NCBI GenBank assembly: GCA_937871985.1
Contig: CALMPB010000503.1
Span: 1-12,596 of the forward strand
Direction: 5' to 3'
Length of the DNA: 12,596 nucleotides
Source: an uncultured Burkholderiaceae bacterium
GTDB taxonomy: Bacteria; Pseudomonadota; Gammaproteobacteria; Burkholderiales; Burkholderiaceae
The notes beneath the pieces are model-generated. The model had not been told where the DNA came from, did not search any database, and worked only from the letters and a program-made list of their open reading frames with translations. Position 1 is the first letter of the stretch, and each line of letters opens with the position of its first letter. The position numbers were made by a program, and so were the translations under genes. Below are positions 4,985 through 11,733 of the stretch, one piece after another.

Positions 4985-7159
4985 TCAGGCGCGTGCGGCC
5001 TTGAATTCCAGGCGGAACTTGTGCAGCAGGGGTTCGGTGTAGCCGTTCGGCTGGGTCAGTCCTTCGAACACCAGCGCGCAGGCGGCCTTGAACGCCAGCG
5101 AGCGGTCGAAGTTGCCGGCCATCGGCAGGTAATGGGGATCGCCGGCATTCTGGCCATCGACCACCTTGGCCATGCGCTGGAACGTTTCCATGACCTGTTC
5201 GCGGTTGGTGACGCCGTGCCGCAGCCAGTTGGCGATGTGCTGGCTGGAGATCCGCAGCGTGGCGCGGTCTTCCATGAGGCCGACGTTGTGGATGTCAGGC
5301 ACCTTGGAGCAGCCCACGCCCTGGTCGATCCAGCGCACCACATAGCCCAGGATACCCTGCACATTGTTGTCCAGTTCCTGTTGGATGTCGGCGGCGGACC
5401 ACTTCGAGCGATCACCCACCGGCACCGTCAGCAGGCCGGCCAGCAGTTCATCGCGCACGCTGTCGAGCTTGGTGCGTTCGAGTTCCTGCTGGACCGCCTG
5501 CACATCCACTTGATGGTAGTGCAGCGCATGCAGGGTGGCAGCGGTGGGCGAGGGCACCCAGGCGGTATTGGCGCCGGCCTTGGGGTGCGCGATTTTTTGC
5601 TCCAGCATGGCAGCCATCAGGTCGGGCATGGCCCACATGCCCTTGCCGATCTGGGCGCGGCCGCGCAGCCCGGCATCCAGGCCGACCAGCACGTTGTTGC
5701 GCTCGTAGGCGGTGATCCAGGCAGTGGACTTCATATCGCCCTTGCGCAGCATGGGGCCGGCTTCCATGCTGGAATGCATTTCGTCGCCGGTGCGGTCGAG
5801 AAAGCCCGTGTTGATGAATGCCACCCGCGCCGCCGCGGCCTGGATGCAGGCCTTGAGGTTGATGCTGGTACGGCGCTCTTCGTCCATGATGCCCATTTTC
5901 AGGGTATTGCGCGGCAGGCCCAGCAGATCTTCGACGCGATCGAACAGCTCGCTGGCGAACGCGGCCTCCGCCGGGCCGTGCATCTTGGGTTTGACGATGT
6001 AGACCGACCCGGTGCGCGAGTTGAGCTTGCGTTCGCGGTCCTGCAGCGCGGCCAGGCTCGTGACGACGGCATCGAGAATGCCCTCGGGGATCTCCTGGCC
6101 GTCGCGATCGAGCACGGCCGGATTGGTCATCAGGTGGCCGACGTTGCGCACGAACATCAGCGAACGCCCGTGCAGCGTCAGGGCCGTGCCGTCAGGACGG
6201 GTGTACTGGCGGTCGGGATTGAGCTTGCGGGTGAAGGTCTTGCCGCCCTTGGTGACCGCTTCGGTGAGATCGCCCTTCATGAGGCCGAGCCAGTTACGGT
6301 AGATATGGACTTTGTCCTCGGCATCGACGGCGGCGACGGAGTCCTCGCAATCCATGATGGTGGTCAGCGCGGCTTCGACCAGTACATCCTTGACGCCGGC
6401 GGCGTCGGTCGCGCCGATGGCGTGGGCGCGGTCAATCTGGATCTCGAAATGCAGGCCGTTGTTCTTGAGCAGGATGGCGCTGGGCGCCGCGGCATCGCCT
6501 TGGTAGCCCTCGAACCGGGCCGGCGCCTTGAGCGTGGTCGCTCCGTTGGCCAGGGCCACCTTGAGCTGGCCGTTCTCGACCGAGTAAGCGCGCGCGTCGG
6601 TGTGCGAGCCCTGGGCCAGTGGCGCGGCGCTGTCCAGGAAGGCACGGGCGCGGGCGATGACCGCGCGGCCGCGCTCGGGGTTGTAGCCGCTGCCACTGTC
6701 GCCTGGCGTGGCGGGAATCGCGTCGGTGCCGTAGAGCGCGTCGTACAGGCTGCCCCAGCGTGCGTTGGCGGCGTTCAGGGCGTAGCGGGAATTCGAAACC
6801 GGCACCACCAACTGCGGGCCGGCCTGTTGCGAGATCTCGGTGTCGACGTTGTCGGTGGTGGCGCGCACGCTGGCCGGCTGCGGCAGCAGGTAGCCAATGC
6901 CTTCCAGGAACTGGCGGTAGGCGGCGGGATCGGCAATGGGGCCGGGATGGGCGCGGTGCCAGGCATCGAGTTCGGCCTGCAGTCGATCACGCTCGGCCAG
7001 CAGCGCTCGGTTCTTGGGCGCCAGGTCGTGCACCAGGGCCGCGAACCCCTTCCAGAACGCGTCGGCGTCCAGGCCGCAGCCGGGCAGCGCCTCTTGTTCG
7101 ATGAACTGGCTGAGATTGGCCGCCACTTGCAGGCCGTGGTGCTGAATGCGTTGAGTCAT
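4985..7159 (-). CDS. glcB: Malate synthase G
   Basis: 724 residues (E. coli GlcB has 723). It condenses glyoxylate with acetyl-CoA to malate in the cytoplasm, feeding two-carbon growth on glycolate or acetate. From ATG 7159 the known E. coli catalytic positions fall in register: Arg338 ([10 protein letters not shown]), the Mg-binding Glu427 (GIMDEERR) and Asp455 ([10 protein letters not shown]), Cys617 (GCSKVPD) and the general base Asp631 ([10 protein letters not shown]). [14 protein letters not shown] and [15 protein letters not shown] are further family signatures. The upstream in-frame start at 7216 would add 19 residues outside the homologous region and is rejected. The ribosome site is weak (AGAGA). 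The gene is divergent from glcC with two shared operators between, and ends in a strong terminator. No glcDEF genes are visible. Confidence 0.97.
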   Translation of the reverse strand: MTQRIQHHGLQVAANLSQFIEQEALPGCGLDADAFWKGFAALVHDLAPKNRALLAERDRLQAELDAWHRAHPGPIADPAAYRQFLEGIGYLLPQPASVRATTDNVDTEISQQAGPQLVVPVSNSRYALNAANARWGSLYDALYGTDAIPATPGDSGSGYNPERGRAVIARARAFLDSAAPLAQGSHTDARAYSVENGQLKVALANGATTLKAPARFEGYQGDAAAPSAILLKNNGLHFEIQIDRAHAIGATDAAGVKDVLVEAALTTIMDCEDSVAAVDAEDKVHIYRNWLGLMKGDLTEAVTKGGKTFTRKLNPDRQYTRPDGTALTLHGRSLMFVRNVGHLMTNPAVLDRDGQEIPEGILDAVVTSLAALQDRERKLNSRTGSVYIVKPKMHGPAEAAFASELFDRVEDLLGLPRNTLKMGIMDEERRTSINLKACIQAAAARVAFINTGFLDRTGDEMHSSMEAGPMLRKGDMKSTAWITAYERNNVLVGLDAGLRGRAQIGKGMWAMPDLMAAMLEQKIAHPKAGANTAWVPSPTAATLHALHYHQVDVQAVQQELERTKLDSVRDELLAGLLTVPVGDRSKWSAADIQQELDNNVQGILGYVVRWIDQGVGCSKVPDIHNVGLMEDRATLRISSQHIANWLRHGVTNREQVMETFQRMAKVVDGQNAGDPHYLPMAGNFDRSLAFKAACALVFEGLTQPNGYTEPLLHKFRLEFKAARA

Positions 7160-7259
7160 GCGGGTCTCTGACGATTGGAGGTCTGGGCGGCGCGCGCGCC
7201 GGGCGAATCTGTCCATACATCATCGTTCGCGTGCGCCGCAAAGTCCATATCAAAACCCG

Positions 7260-7272
7260 CTGGTCATACCAG
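7260..7272. promoter_or_regulatory. Candidate GlcC operator 1 (glcB side)
   Basis: CTGGT-CAT-ACCAG, a perfect 5-bp inverted repeat, matching the TNGTNNNACNA pattern of the FadR subfamily of GntR regulators. On the minus strand its TGGTAT half could be a -10 for glcB, with TTGCCC 18 bases upstream as -35. It lies about 100 bases from the glcB start codon. Confidence 0.7.
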
Positions 7273-7368
7273 TTTGTTCGCAGCTTGCTGGGCAAACATC
7301 GTTTTTTTATGGTTTTATATCAGCAACTTACGAGAGTGGTTGGCGGCGGTCGGTATGTGGCGCGCGCT

Positions 7369-7379
7369 TGGTCATACCA
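7369..7379. promoter_or_regulatory. Candidate GlcC operator 2 (glcC side)
   Basis: TGGT-CAT-ACCA, the same 11-mer as at 7261-7271, 108 bases away. It ends 16 bases before the glcC start codon, a position suited to autorepression. Confidence 0.7.
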
Positions 7380-7395
7380 CTGTTCCGGAGAATGC

Positions 7396-8154
7396 ATGCA
7401 CGCGGAAACTGAAGCGAAACCCCGCCAGGTGGCGGACGAGGTGGCAGAGCGCATCGAGCGTCTGATCCTGGACGGCGTCCTGAAGGCCGGCCAGGCGCTG
7501 CCGTCCGAACGGCGCTTGACCGAGAAGCTGGGCGTGTCGCGTACCGCGCTGCGCGAGGGCCTGAAACTGTTGCGCGCGCGCGCAATCATTCATACCGCGC
7601 AGGGCAAGGGCTCGTTCGTGGCGCGCATCTCGCAGGTGGACGCGGGACCGTTGATGCACCTGTTCAATTCGCAGCCTCGCACGCTGTACGACCTGTTGGA
7701 AGTGCGCTCGTTGCTGGAAGCGGATTCGGCGCGGCTGGCGGCCCTGCGCGGCACCGAGGCCGATTTCATCATGATCCGCCGCCGCTACGACGACATGGTA
7801 AATGCGCAGGCCGCCGACACCGCCACCCACGCGCACCTGGATCATGCCTTTCACCTTGCCATCTGCGAGGCCTCGCACAACCCGGTGCTGGTGCACACGC
7901 TGCAATCGCTCAACGATCTGATGCTCGGTTCGGTGTTCGCCTGTGTCAATAATCTGTACCACCGCGAACCCGAGAAGCGGCAGATCGACAAGCAGCATGC
8001 GCGGCTGTTCAATGCCGTGATCGGCCGCCAGCCTGAGCAGGCCCGCCGCGCCGCGGCCGACCACGTCGACAGCGTGCGGCAGAACCTGGCCGAGATCGAG
8101 CAGGAAGAGCAGCGCCTGGTGAGGGCGACGCTGCGCCTGGAGGGCTGGACCTAG
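7396..8154 (+). CDS. glcC: GlcC-type transcriptional regulator (GntR family, FadR subfamily)
   Basis: 252 residues (E. coli GlcC has 254), with strong resemblance to GlcC along its length, for example ERLILDGVLKAGQALPSERR, NSQPRTLYDLLEVR, LDHAFHLAICEASHNPV and CVNNLYHREPEKRQIDKQHA. The winged helix occupies about residues 10-75. The FCD ligand domain carries the expected metal-binding set Asp149, His153, His201 and His223. GlcC activates glycolate-utilisation genes in E. coli in response to glycolate. Here it is divergent from malate synthase G, a normal GlcC target, with two TGGTCATACCA sites between. The ATG at 7396 has CCGGAG five bases upstream; the longer frame from 7231 runs through the operator region and is rejected. 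The 3' end is only 14 bases from that of the convergent oxidoreductase. Confidence 0.92.
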   Translation: MHAETEAKPRQVADEVAERIERLILDGVLKAGQALPSERRLTEKLGVSRTALREGLKLLRARAIIHTAQGKGSFVARISQVDAGPLMHLFNSQPRTLYDLLEVRSLLEADSARLAALRGTEADFIMIRRRYDDMVNAQAADTATHAHLDHAFHLAICEASHNPVLVHTLQSLNDLMLGSVFACVNNLYHREPEKRQIDKQHARLFNAVIGRQPEQARRAAADHVDSVRQNLAEIEQEEQRLVRATLRLEGWT

Positions 8155-8168
8155 CGTGCTGCCCCGTT

Positions 8169-9287
8169 TTAGCGGTCTTCGCTCATGGCGTTGGCCAGCG
8201 CGAGCGGCTTGCCGGCGTAGACGCGGCCGAAGCGGTTGCCCAGCAGGGCTTCCAGGGCGATTTGTTCCTGACCGAGGAAGCCGCGTTGCGGCAGTATTCC
8301 CTGCGCGACCAGATCCAGCGCTGCGCAGATGCCGGCAGCGGTGGACAACTGGATGGCGCTGAGCCGGTGGCCATCCACCTCGGCGCCGAATACGCGGATG
8401 GGATACGACTCTTCTTCCAGGCAGCCGTGGCGGTGGCCTGAGGCCTGGGCCTGGATGACGATCACGTCCTGCTCGGTAGTGGGAATGGCGGTCTCGAAAA
8501 TGTCCTTGAGCAGGTCGCGGCGATCGCGCAGCCGCAGATCGTTGAGCAGCAGCTTCATCAGCTTGCAGTGGCCTGGATAGCGCACCGACTTGTAGTCGAC
8601 ATTGCGCGCGCGGCCCAGCAGGGTGGCGGGCAGCGTGCCCAGGCCGCCCGATGTGTTGAAGGCTTCGTATTCGACGCCATCCAGTGCGAAGGTTTCGTAG
8701 CCCTCGAGCGCCGGCACGCTGGTCAACTGGCCATCGACGATGGCTTCGCACGGATTGCAGTATTCGTTGATCAGCCCTTCCGTGCTCCAGGTCAGGTTGT
8801 AGCGCAGGCTGTTGGATGGGTAGCGCGGCAGCGCGCCCACCCGCATGCGCAGGTCCAGCAGCGTATCGAAGCGCCGCGCCAGCGCATTGCCGACGATGCC
8901 GATAAAGCCTGGGGCCAGGCCGCATTGCGGCATCAGCACGGCACCTGCATCGTCGGCCAGCGCCTGGATCGCGTGGGTGCTGGCGACGTCTTCGGTCAGA
9001 TCAAAATAGTGCACGCCAGCGCGGGCGCACAACTGCGCGACCGCGATGGCGCGATGGAACGGCAGGGCATTGACGACCGCGTAGCGGCCCTCGATGCAGC
9101 GGGCCAATGCCGCATCGTCTGAAATCTGGCGGGTATCGCAACCCAATTCGGCGACTGCGCGCAACCGTTCGGCATCCTGATCGGCAACCAGAACCGAATA
9201 GTCGCCGCTGCGTTCGAGCATCAGGGCGATGGCGAAACCGATTTTTCCGGCGCCCAGGAGAAGGACGGGCTTGGTTGAGGTGGACAT
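8169..9287 (-). CDS. Saccharopine dehydrogenase family oxidoreductase (lysine 6-dehydrogenase-like)
   Basis: 372 residues. The N-terminal Rossmann fold shows VLLLGAGKIG (8-17) and Asp36 at the end of the second strand, indicating a dinucleotide cofactor. The next part contains HYFDLTED and the family's CGLAPGFIGIVGNAL segment. The C-terminal catalytic domain contains EAFNTSGGLGTLP, YKSVRYPGHCKLMK and the late helix GICAALDLVAQG. This domain order fits L-lysine 6-dehydrogenases and saccharopine reductases rather than full bifunctional enzymes; the precise substrate cannot be fixed from sequence. ATG 9287 is preferred because AGGAG lies upstream with an 8-base gap, and the Rossmann strand starts soon after; the start at 9326 adds an unrelated tail. 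It is monocistronic, convergent with glcC, and has a promoter region with stacked palindromes at 9347-9393. Confidence 0.85.
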   Translation of the reverse strand: MSTSTKPVLLLGAGKIGFAIALMLERSGDYSVLVADQDAERLRAVAELGCDTRQISDDAALARCIEGRYAVVNALPFHRAIAVAQLCARAGVHYFDLTEDVASTHAIQALADDAGAVLMPQCGLAPGFIGIVGNALARRFDTLLDLRMRVGALPRYPSNSLRYNLTWSTEGLINEYCNPCEAIVDGQLTSVPALEGYETFALDGVEYEAFNTSGGLGTLPATLLGRARNVDYKSVRYPGHCKLMKLLLNDLRLRDRRDLLKDIFETAIPTTEQDVIVIQAQASGHRHGCLEEESYPIRVFGAEVDGHRLSAIQLSTAAGICAALDLVAQGILPQRGFLGQEQIALEALLGNRFGRVYAGKPLALANAMSEDR

Positions 9288-9346
9288 GTTGCGGCTCCTG
9301 CATAGAGGGGGATGGGTTGGCCTCATCCTATGCGTGGGCGCTGTCG

Positions 9347-9393
9347 ATTTGTAGATACCAAATAGTCGTAACGGCTATATCTATCGTTGATAT
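9347..9393. promoter_or_regulatory. Three abutting 17-bp palindromes upstream of the oxidoreductase gene
   Basis: ATTTGTAGATACCAAAT (9347-9363), ATAGTCGTAACGGCTAT (9362-9378) and ATATCTATCGTTGATAT (9377-9393). Each begins AT and ends AT, sharing two bases with the next; centres are exactly 15 apart (9355, 9370, 9385). Matching dyad pairs by eye: 5, 7 and 6 of 8. They lie 60-106 bases upstream of the minus-strand ATG, where a promoter is expected. A cooperative regulator of Lrp/AsnC or LysR type is a guess. Confidence 0.5.
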
Positions 9394-9427
9394 GACTTAA
9401 TTGATTGTCGAAACGTCAAAAAGAAAA

Positions 9428-9452
9428 CCCTCCGGACGGGCCGGAGGGTTTT
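9428..9452 (-). terminator. Intrinsic terminator of the third DUF4148 gene
   Basis: Perfect 8-bp stem CCCTCCGG / CCGGAGGG (9428-9435 with 9441-9448), 5-base loop. It is flanked by AAAA and TTTT, and on the minus strand followed by TTTTCTTTTT. It lies 36 bases after the stop codon at 9489. Confidence 0.93.
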
Positions 9453-9488
9453 GCGGGCGATTGTCCGGCCTGTCGCCAGGCCACGCAA

Positions 9489-9884
9489 TCAGCTACCCAT
9501 GGGGGGGTAGTCCATGTTGCCGAAGGTGACCAGGCCTTCCGCCTTGGCCTGGGCCAGTTCGGCCTTGACCTGATTGCGGCTCAGCGACGTGGTCTCGGCG
9601 GCGCGGGCAACGGGCGGGTAATCCAGGTTGCCGAAGGTGACTTCACCGGCGTTCTTGGCTTGAGCCAGTTGTTCCTGCACTTGCTGCGAAGTCAGGCTCG
9701 ACTTCGAGGCGATGGCCGCGGGGTAGCCTTCTTCGCCGAAGGTGTATTGGCCGGAAATCTTGGCCTGTTGCAGTTCGGCCTGGACCTGGGCGCGCGTCGG
9801 GCCTTGGTTGGCTTCAGCGGCCTGGGCGCCAGCGGCGGCGAAAACGGACATGGACAGCATCAAAGCGGTAGCAAGGGTTTTCAT
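9489..9884 (-). CDS. Secreted DUF4148-type protein with three repeats
   Basis: 131 residues. The signal peptide MKTLATALMLSMSVFAAAGA ends near AQAA (about 23) and resembles those of the tandem pair at 1546-2233. The mature protein is three repeats of about 36 residues starting at TRAQV (30), TSQQV (65) and SRNQV (102). Each is followed by an Ala/Gln/Lys helix and a TFGEEGYPA, TFGNLDYPP or TFGNMDYPP end. This is the DUF4148 pattern with one more unit than the pair. The ATG at 9884 is chosen for GGAGG seven bases upstream and because it starts the signal peptide; the frame extends to 9971 without support. It has its own strong terminator and a dyad-rich upstream region lacking the TATCTA operator. 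Function is unknown; export is predicted. Confidence 0.85.
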   Translation of the reverse strand: MKTLATALMLSMSVFAAAGAQAAEANQGPTRAQVQAELQQAKISGQYTFGEEGYPAAIASKSSLTSQQVQEQLAQAKNAGEVTFGNLDYPPVARAAETTSLSRNQVKAELAQAKAEGLVTFGNMDYPPMGS

Positions 9885-10027
9885 AGCAGACCTCCATATG
9901 TCTTGAGCTTGGGATCCGAACCTCTGGCCTGATTGCCGGGGGATCGCTTGCTGTGTCCCGATGAGATGCATTCTGGGCTCAAATGACTCTGGGATAAACC
10001 CTTATTCCCTGAAAACATCTTTCCAAA

Positions 10028-10102
10028 ATCGCCACTAATAGGTTCGATCTTTACCAAATGGCACCATAGGTGGCGATATTTCCATTTGATGACGCAATAG
10101 GT
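10028..10102. promoter_or_regulatory. Interleaved dyads and ATAGGT repeats upstream of the third DUF4148 gene
   Basis: The gene-free stretch 9885-10224 (340 bases) contains ATCGCCAC / GTGGCGAT (10028-10035 with 10070-10077), CAAATGG / CCATTTG (10055-10061 with 10082-10088) and the inner CACC-ATA-GGTG (10062-10072). ATAGGT occurs three times in the same direction at 10038, 10066 and 10097, spaced 28 and 31 bases. The ACTAATAGGT copy (10034-10043) also matches one half of the TetR site at 2344-2359. No RNA family was recognised. It may be an operator cluster or a structured leader. Confidence 0.45.
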
Positions 10103-10174
10103 AGTGGTTGGCGCGCATCGCGCGGCCCAGTCGATGATCCGGGGGCTCGGAGGAGGGGGGAGGGACTGGCGGGA

Positions 10175-10209
10175 CGCGCCGCCCACGGGGCTGGGCCCCG
10201 GGGGGCGCG
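10175..10209 (-). terminator. GC-rich hairpin after the DUF1090 gene
   Basis: Outer arms CGCGCC / GGCGCG (10175-10180 with 10204-10209) enclose GGGGC-TGG-GCCCC (10187-10199). It lies 16 bases after the stop codon at 10225 on the minus strand. No T-run follows, so this is a candidate only. Confidence 0.4.
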
Positions 10210-10224
10210 AATGGCGGTAGGGGG

Positions 10225-10635
10225 TCAGCGATTCAGATCGGCCAGCGCGGCGTTATATTCGGCGCGGGCTTCGTCCAGCTTGCGCTGGGCCTTGTCGATC
10301 TTTTCTTGCTTGCCCTTGGCTCGGGCTGCTTTGAGTTCGTCTTCGCGTTTGAACACCTTGTTCTGCTTGTCGCGCACATGGGCTTCGCGCTCGGCCTCCA
10401 GGCGACTATCGGTGCAATGCGCCCTGGTCTCGGCCAGCGCTCTTTGCAAGCCCGCCACGCGATGCGAGTTGTTGTGAGCGCGCGCGTAGATGAGCTCACG
10501 TTCGAGGTGGCAGATCTTGGCGGCGCAACCGCGTTGCACCGAGCATTCGGCGTGGTCGTTGGCGTATGCCGGCAGCAGGCCGGACAACGCGCTGGCCACG
10601 GTGGCGGCCAGCAGGGTTTTGGTCAAAGCGGACAT
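10225..10635 (-). CDS. DUF1090 family periplasmic protein (YqjC-like)
   Basis: 136 residues. The signal peptide is about 1-26, ending PAYA before NDHAECSVQRGC. The mature protein carries four cysteines (31, 37, 42, 74), which could form disulfides in the periplasm. It is otherwise a charged helix from about 42 to 134 (LERELIYARAHNNSHRVAGL, KQEKIDKAQRKLDEARAEY) expected to be coiled coil. This Cys-pattern-plus-helix layout matches DUF1090, whose E. coli member is YqjC; the biochemical role is not established. ATG 10635 is preceded by CGGAG with a 6-base gap; the frame extending upstream to 10941 merely overlaps ubiA out of frame. It is 71 bases downstream of ubiA with its own ribosome site and could be cotranscribed with it. 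Confidence 0.85.
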   Translation of the reverse strand: MSALTKTLLAATVASALSGLLPAYANDHAECSVQRGCAAKICHLERELIYARAHNNSHRVAGLQRALAETRAHCTDSRLEAEREAHVRDKQNKVFKREDELKAARAKGKQEKIDKAQRKLDEARAEYNAALADLNR

Positions 10636-10706
10636 GCGGGTCTCCGTAAAACACGTCTCGGAGCGGGCATCATCCCTCAAGCATGGCGCGTCCGCAATGC
10701 GCCGGA

Positions 10707-11639
10707 TCAGCCGATCAGGGTGCCGGCAAGCGCCGCCGCGACCAGGATCGCACCCAGCCAAAGGTTGGCTCGGAACAGCATGAAATTGCGATCCGGACGC
10801 TGGATGTCGAACACTTTCAACTGCCACGCCAGGTGCACGGCGATCGCCGCCATGCCGACGTAATAGGCCCATGACATACCGATGGCAAAGCCGCCCCAGG
10901 CCCACAAAATCACGGTGCCGAGATAGAAGCCGCCGATCCATAATTTGCCCTGGTCGCCGAAGCGCATGGCCGTGGAATGCAGGCCCAGGCTGCGGTCATC
11001 GCGCACATCGACGTAGGCATAGATGCTGTCGTAACCCACCTGCCACAGCACCGCGCCGAACCACATCGCGATGGCCGCCAGGGGCACATGGTTCTGCGTA
11101 TCCGACCAGGCCATCAGCATGCCCCAATTGAAGCAGATGCCCAGCACCACCTGCGGCCAGTAGGTGACGCGCTTGCACAGCGGATAGATGAAAACGAACG
11201 GCAGGACGGCCACGGCGAGCCAGCGACTCATGCCATTCAGGAAGAACAAAAGGGACCCGCAAACCACTAATTGGCCGATCAAAAACCAGACCGCATTACG
11301 CATGCTGAGCTGCCCGCTGGTCAGCGGACGGAAGCGGGTGCGTTCGACGTGTTTGTCGAAGTTGCGATCGCACATGTCGTTGACGGTGCAGCCGATGCCG
11401 CGCATCAGCAGCGCGCCCAGCGAGAACACCACCAGGCGTTGCAGGTCGGGCAGGCCGCCGGCAGCCTGGACCAGCGCGGCGATACAGGGCAGCAGTGTCA
11501 GCCAGGTGCCGATGGGGCGGTCGAGCCGGCACAGCCGGGCGTAGGGCCGCCAGGATTTGGGCAGCCAACGTTCGACCCAGTCGGTGAAAACAATGTCGCT
11601 GAGGTCGACGGGAGAGGATTGCGGAGCGCTCACTGTCAC
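10707..11639 (-). CDS. ubiA: 4-hydroxybenzoate octaprenyltransferase
   Basis: 310 residues from GTG 11639 (E. coli UbiA has 290). It attaches the polyprenyl chain to 4-hydroxybenzoate in the inner membrane, the first membrane step of ubiquinone synthesis. LCRLDRPIGTWLTLLPC (36-52) is a UbiA signature. The first Asp-rich motif is NDMCDRNFDKHVERTRFRPL (87-106; Asp88, 91 and 95 bind Mg-diphosphate). The second is YDSIYAYVDVRDDRSLG. About eight hydrophobic segments follow the usual pattern. The start is uncertain: GTG 11639, GTG 11633 or TTG 11678; the last lies within a terminator hairpin and is unlikely, and none has a strong ribosome site. It sits between the aminotransferase terminator and the DUF1090 gene. 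Confidence 0.94.
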   Translation of the reverse strand: MTVSAPQSSPVDLSDIVFTDWVERWLPKSWRPYARLCRLDRPIGTWLTLLPCIAALVQAAGGLPDLQRLVVFSLGALLMRGIGCTVNDMCDRNFDKHVERTRFRPLTSGQLSMRNAVWFLIGQLVVCGSLLFFLNGMSRWLAVAVLPFVFIYPLCKRVTYWPQVVLGICFNWGMLMAWSDTQNHVPLAAIAMWFGAVLWQVGYDSIYAYVDVRDDRSLGLHSTAMRFGDQGKLWIGGFYLGTVILWAWGGFAIGMSWAYYVGMAAIAVHLAWQLKVFDIQRPDRNFMLFRANLWLGAILVAAALAGTLIG

Positions 11640-11677
11640 GGCGAAAGAAAAGGGAGGAAAGCCGACAGCATAAAACA

Positions 11678-11702
11678 ACGGCCGGGCATCGCGCCCGGCC
11701 GT
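11678..11702 (-). terminator. Intrinsic terminator of the aminotransferase gene
   Basis: Perfect 10-bp stem ACGGCCGGGC / GCCCGGCCGT (11678-11687 with 11693-11702), loop ATCGC. On the minus strand it is followed by TGTTTTATG. It lies 31 bases after the stop codon at 11734 and 38 bases before the chosen ubiA start. Confidence 0.85.
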
Positions 11703-11733
11703 GGGACCGTCAAGCGTGGTCAGGACCCGGTTT

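Noticed and set aside
4955..7171. 738-residue open frame on the plus strand, antisense to glcB
   Set aside because: It mirrors the glcB codon phase, a common artefact in high-GC genomes. It has no recognisable motif or ribosome site, while the opposite strand encodes full-length malate synthase G with every catalytic residue.
7372..8925. 517-residue minus-strand frame spanning glcC and part of the oxidoreductase gene
   Set aside because: Antisense to glcC and out of frame with the oxidoreductase; composition is Arg/Gly-rich shadow sequence without motifs.
9374..9393. TATCTATCGTTGATAT as a fifth copy of the 1378-2359 TetR operator
   Set aside because: Only the left half matches; the right half lacks TAG(A/G)TA. 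It fits better as one of the local stacked dyads.
10636..10941. Long N-terminal extension of the DUF1090 protein
   Set aside because: It overlaps ubiA out of frame and would bury the evident signal peptide that starts at 10635 behind a good ribosome site.
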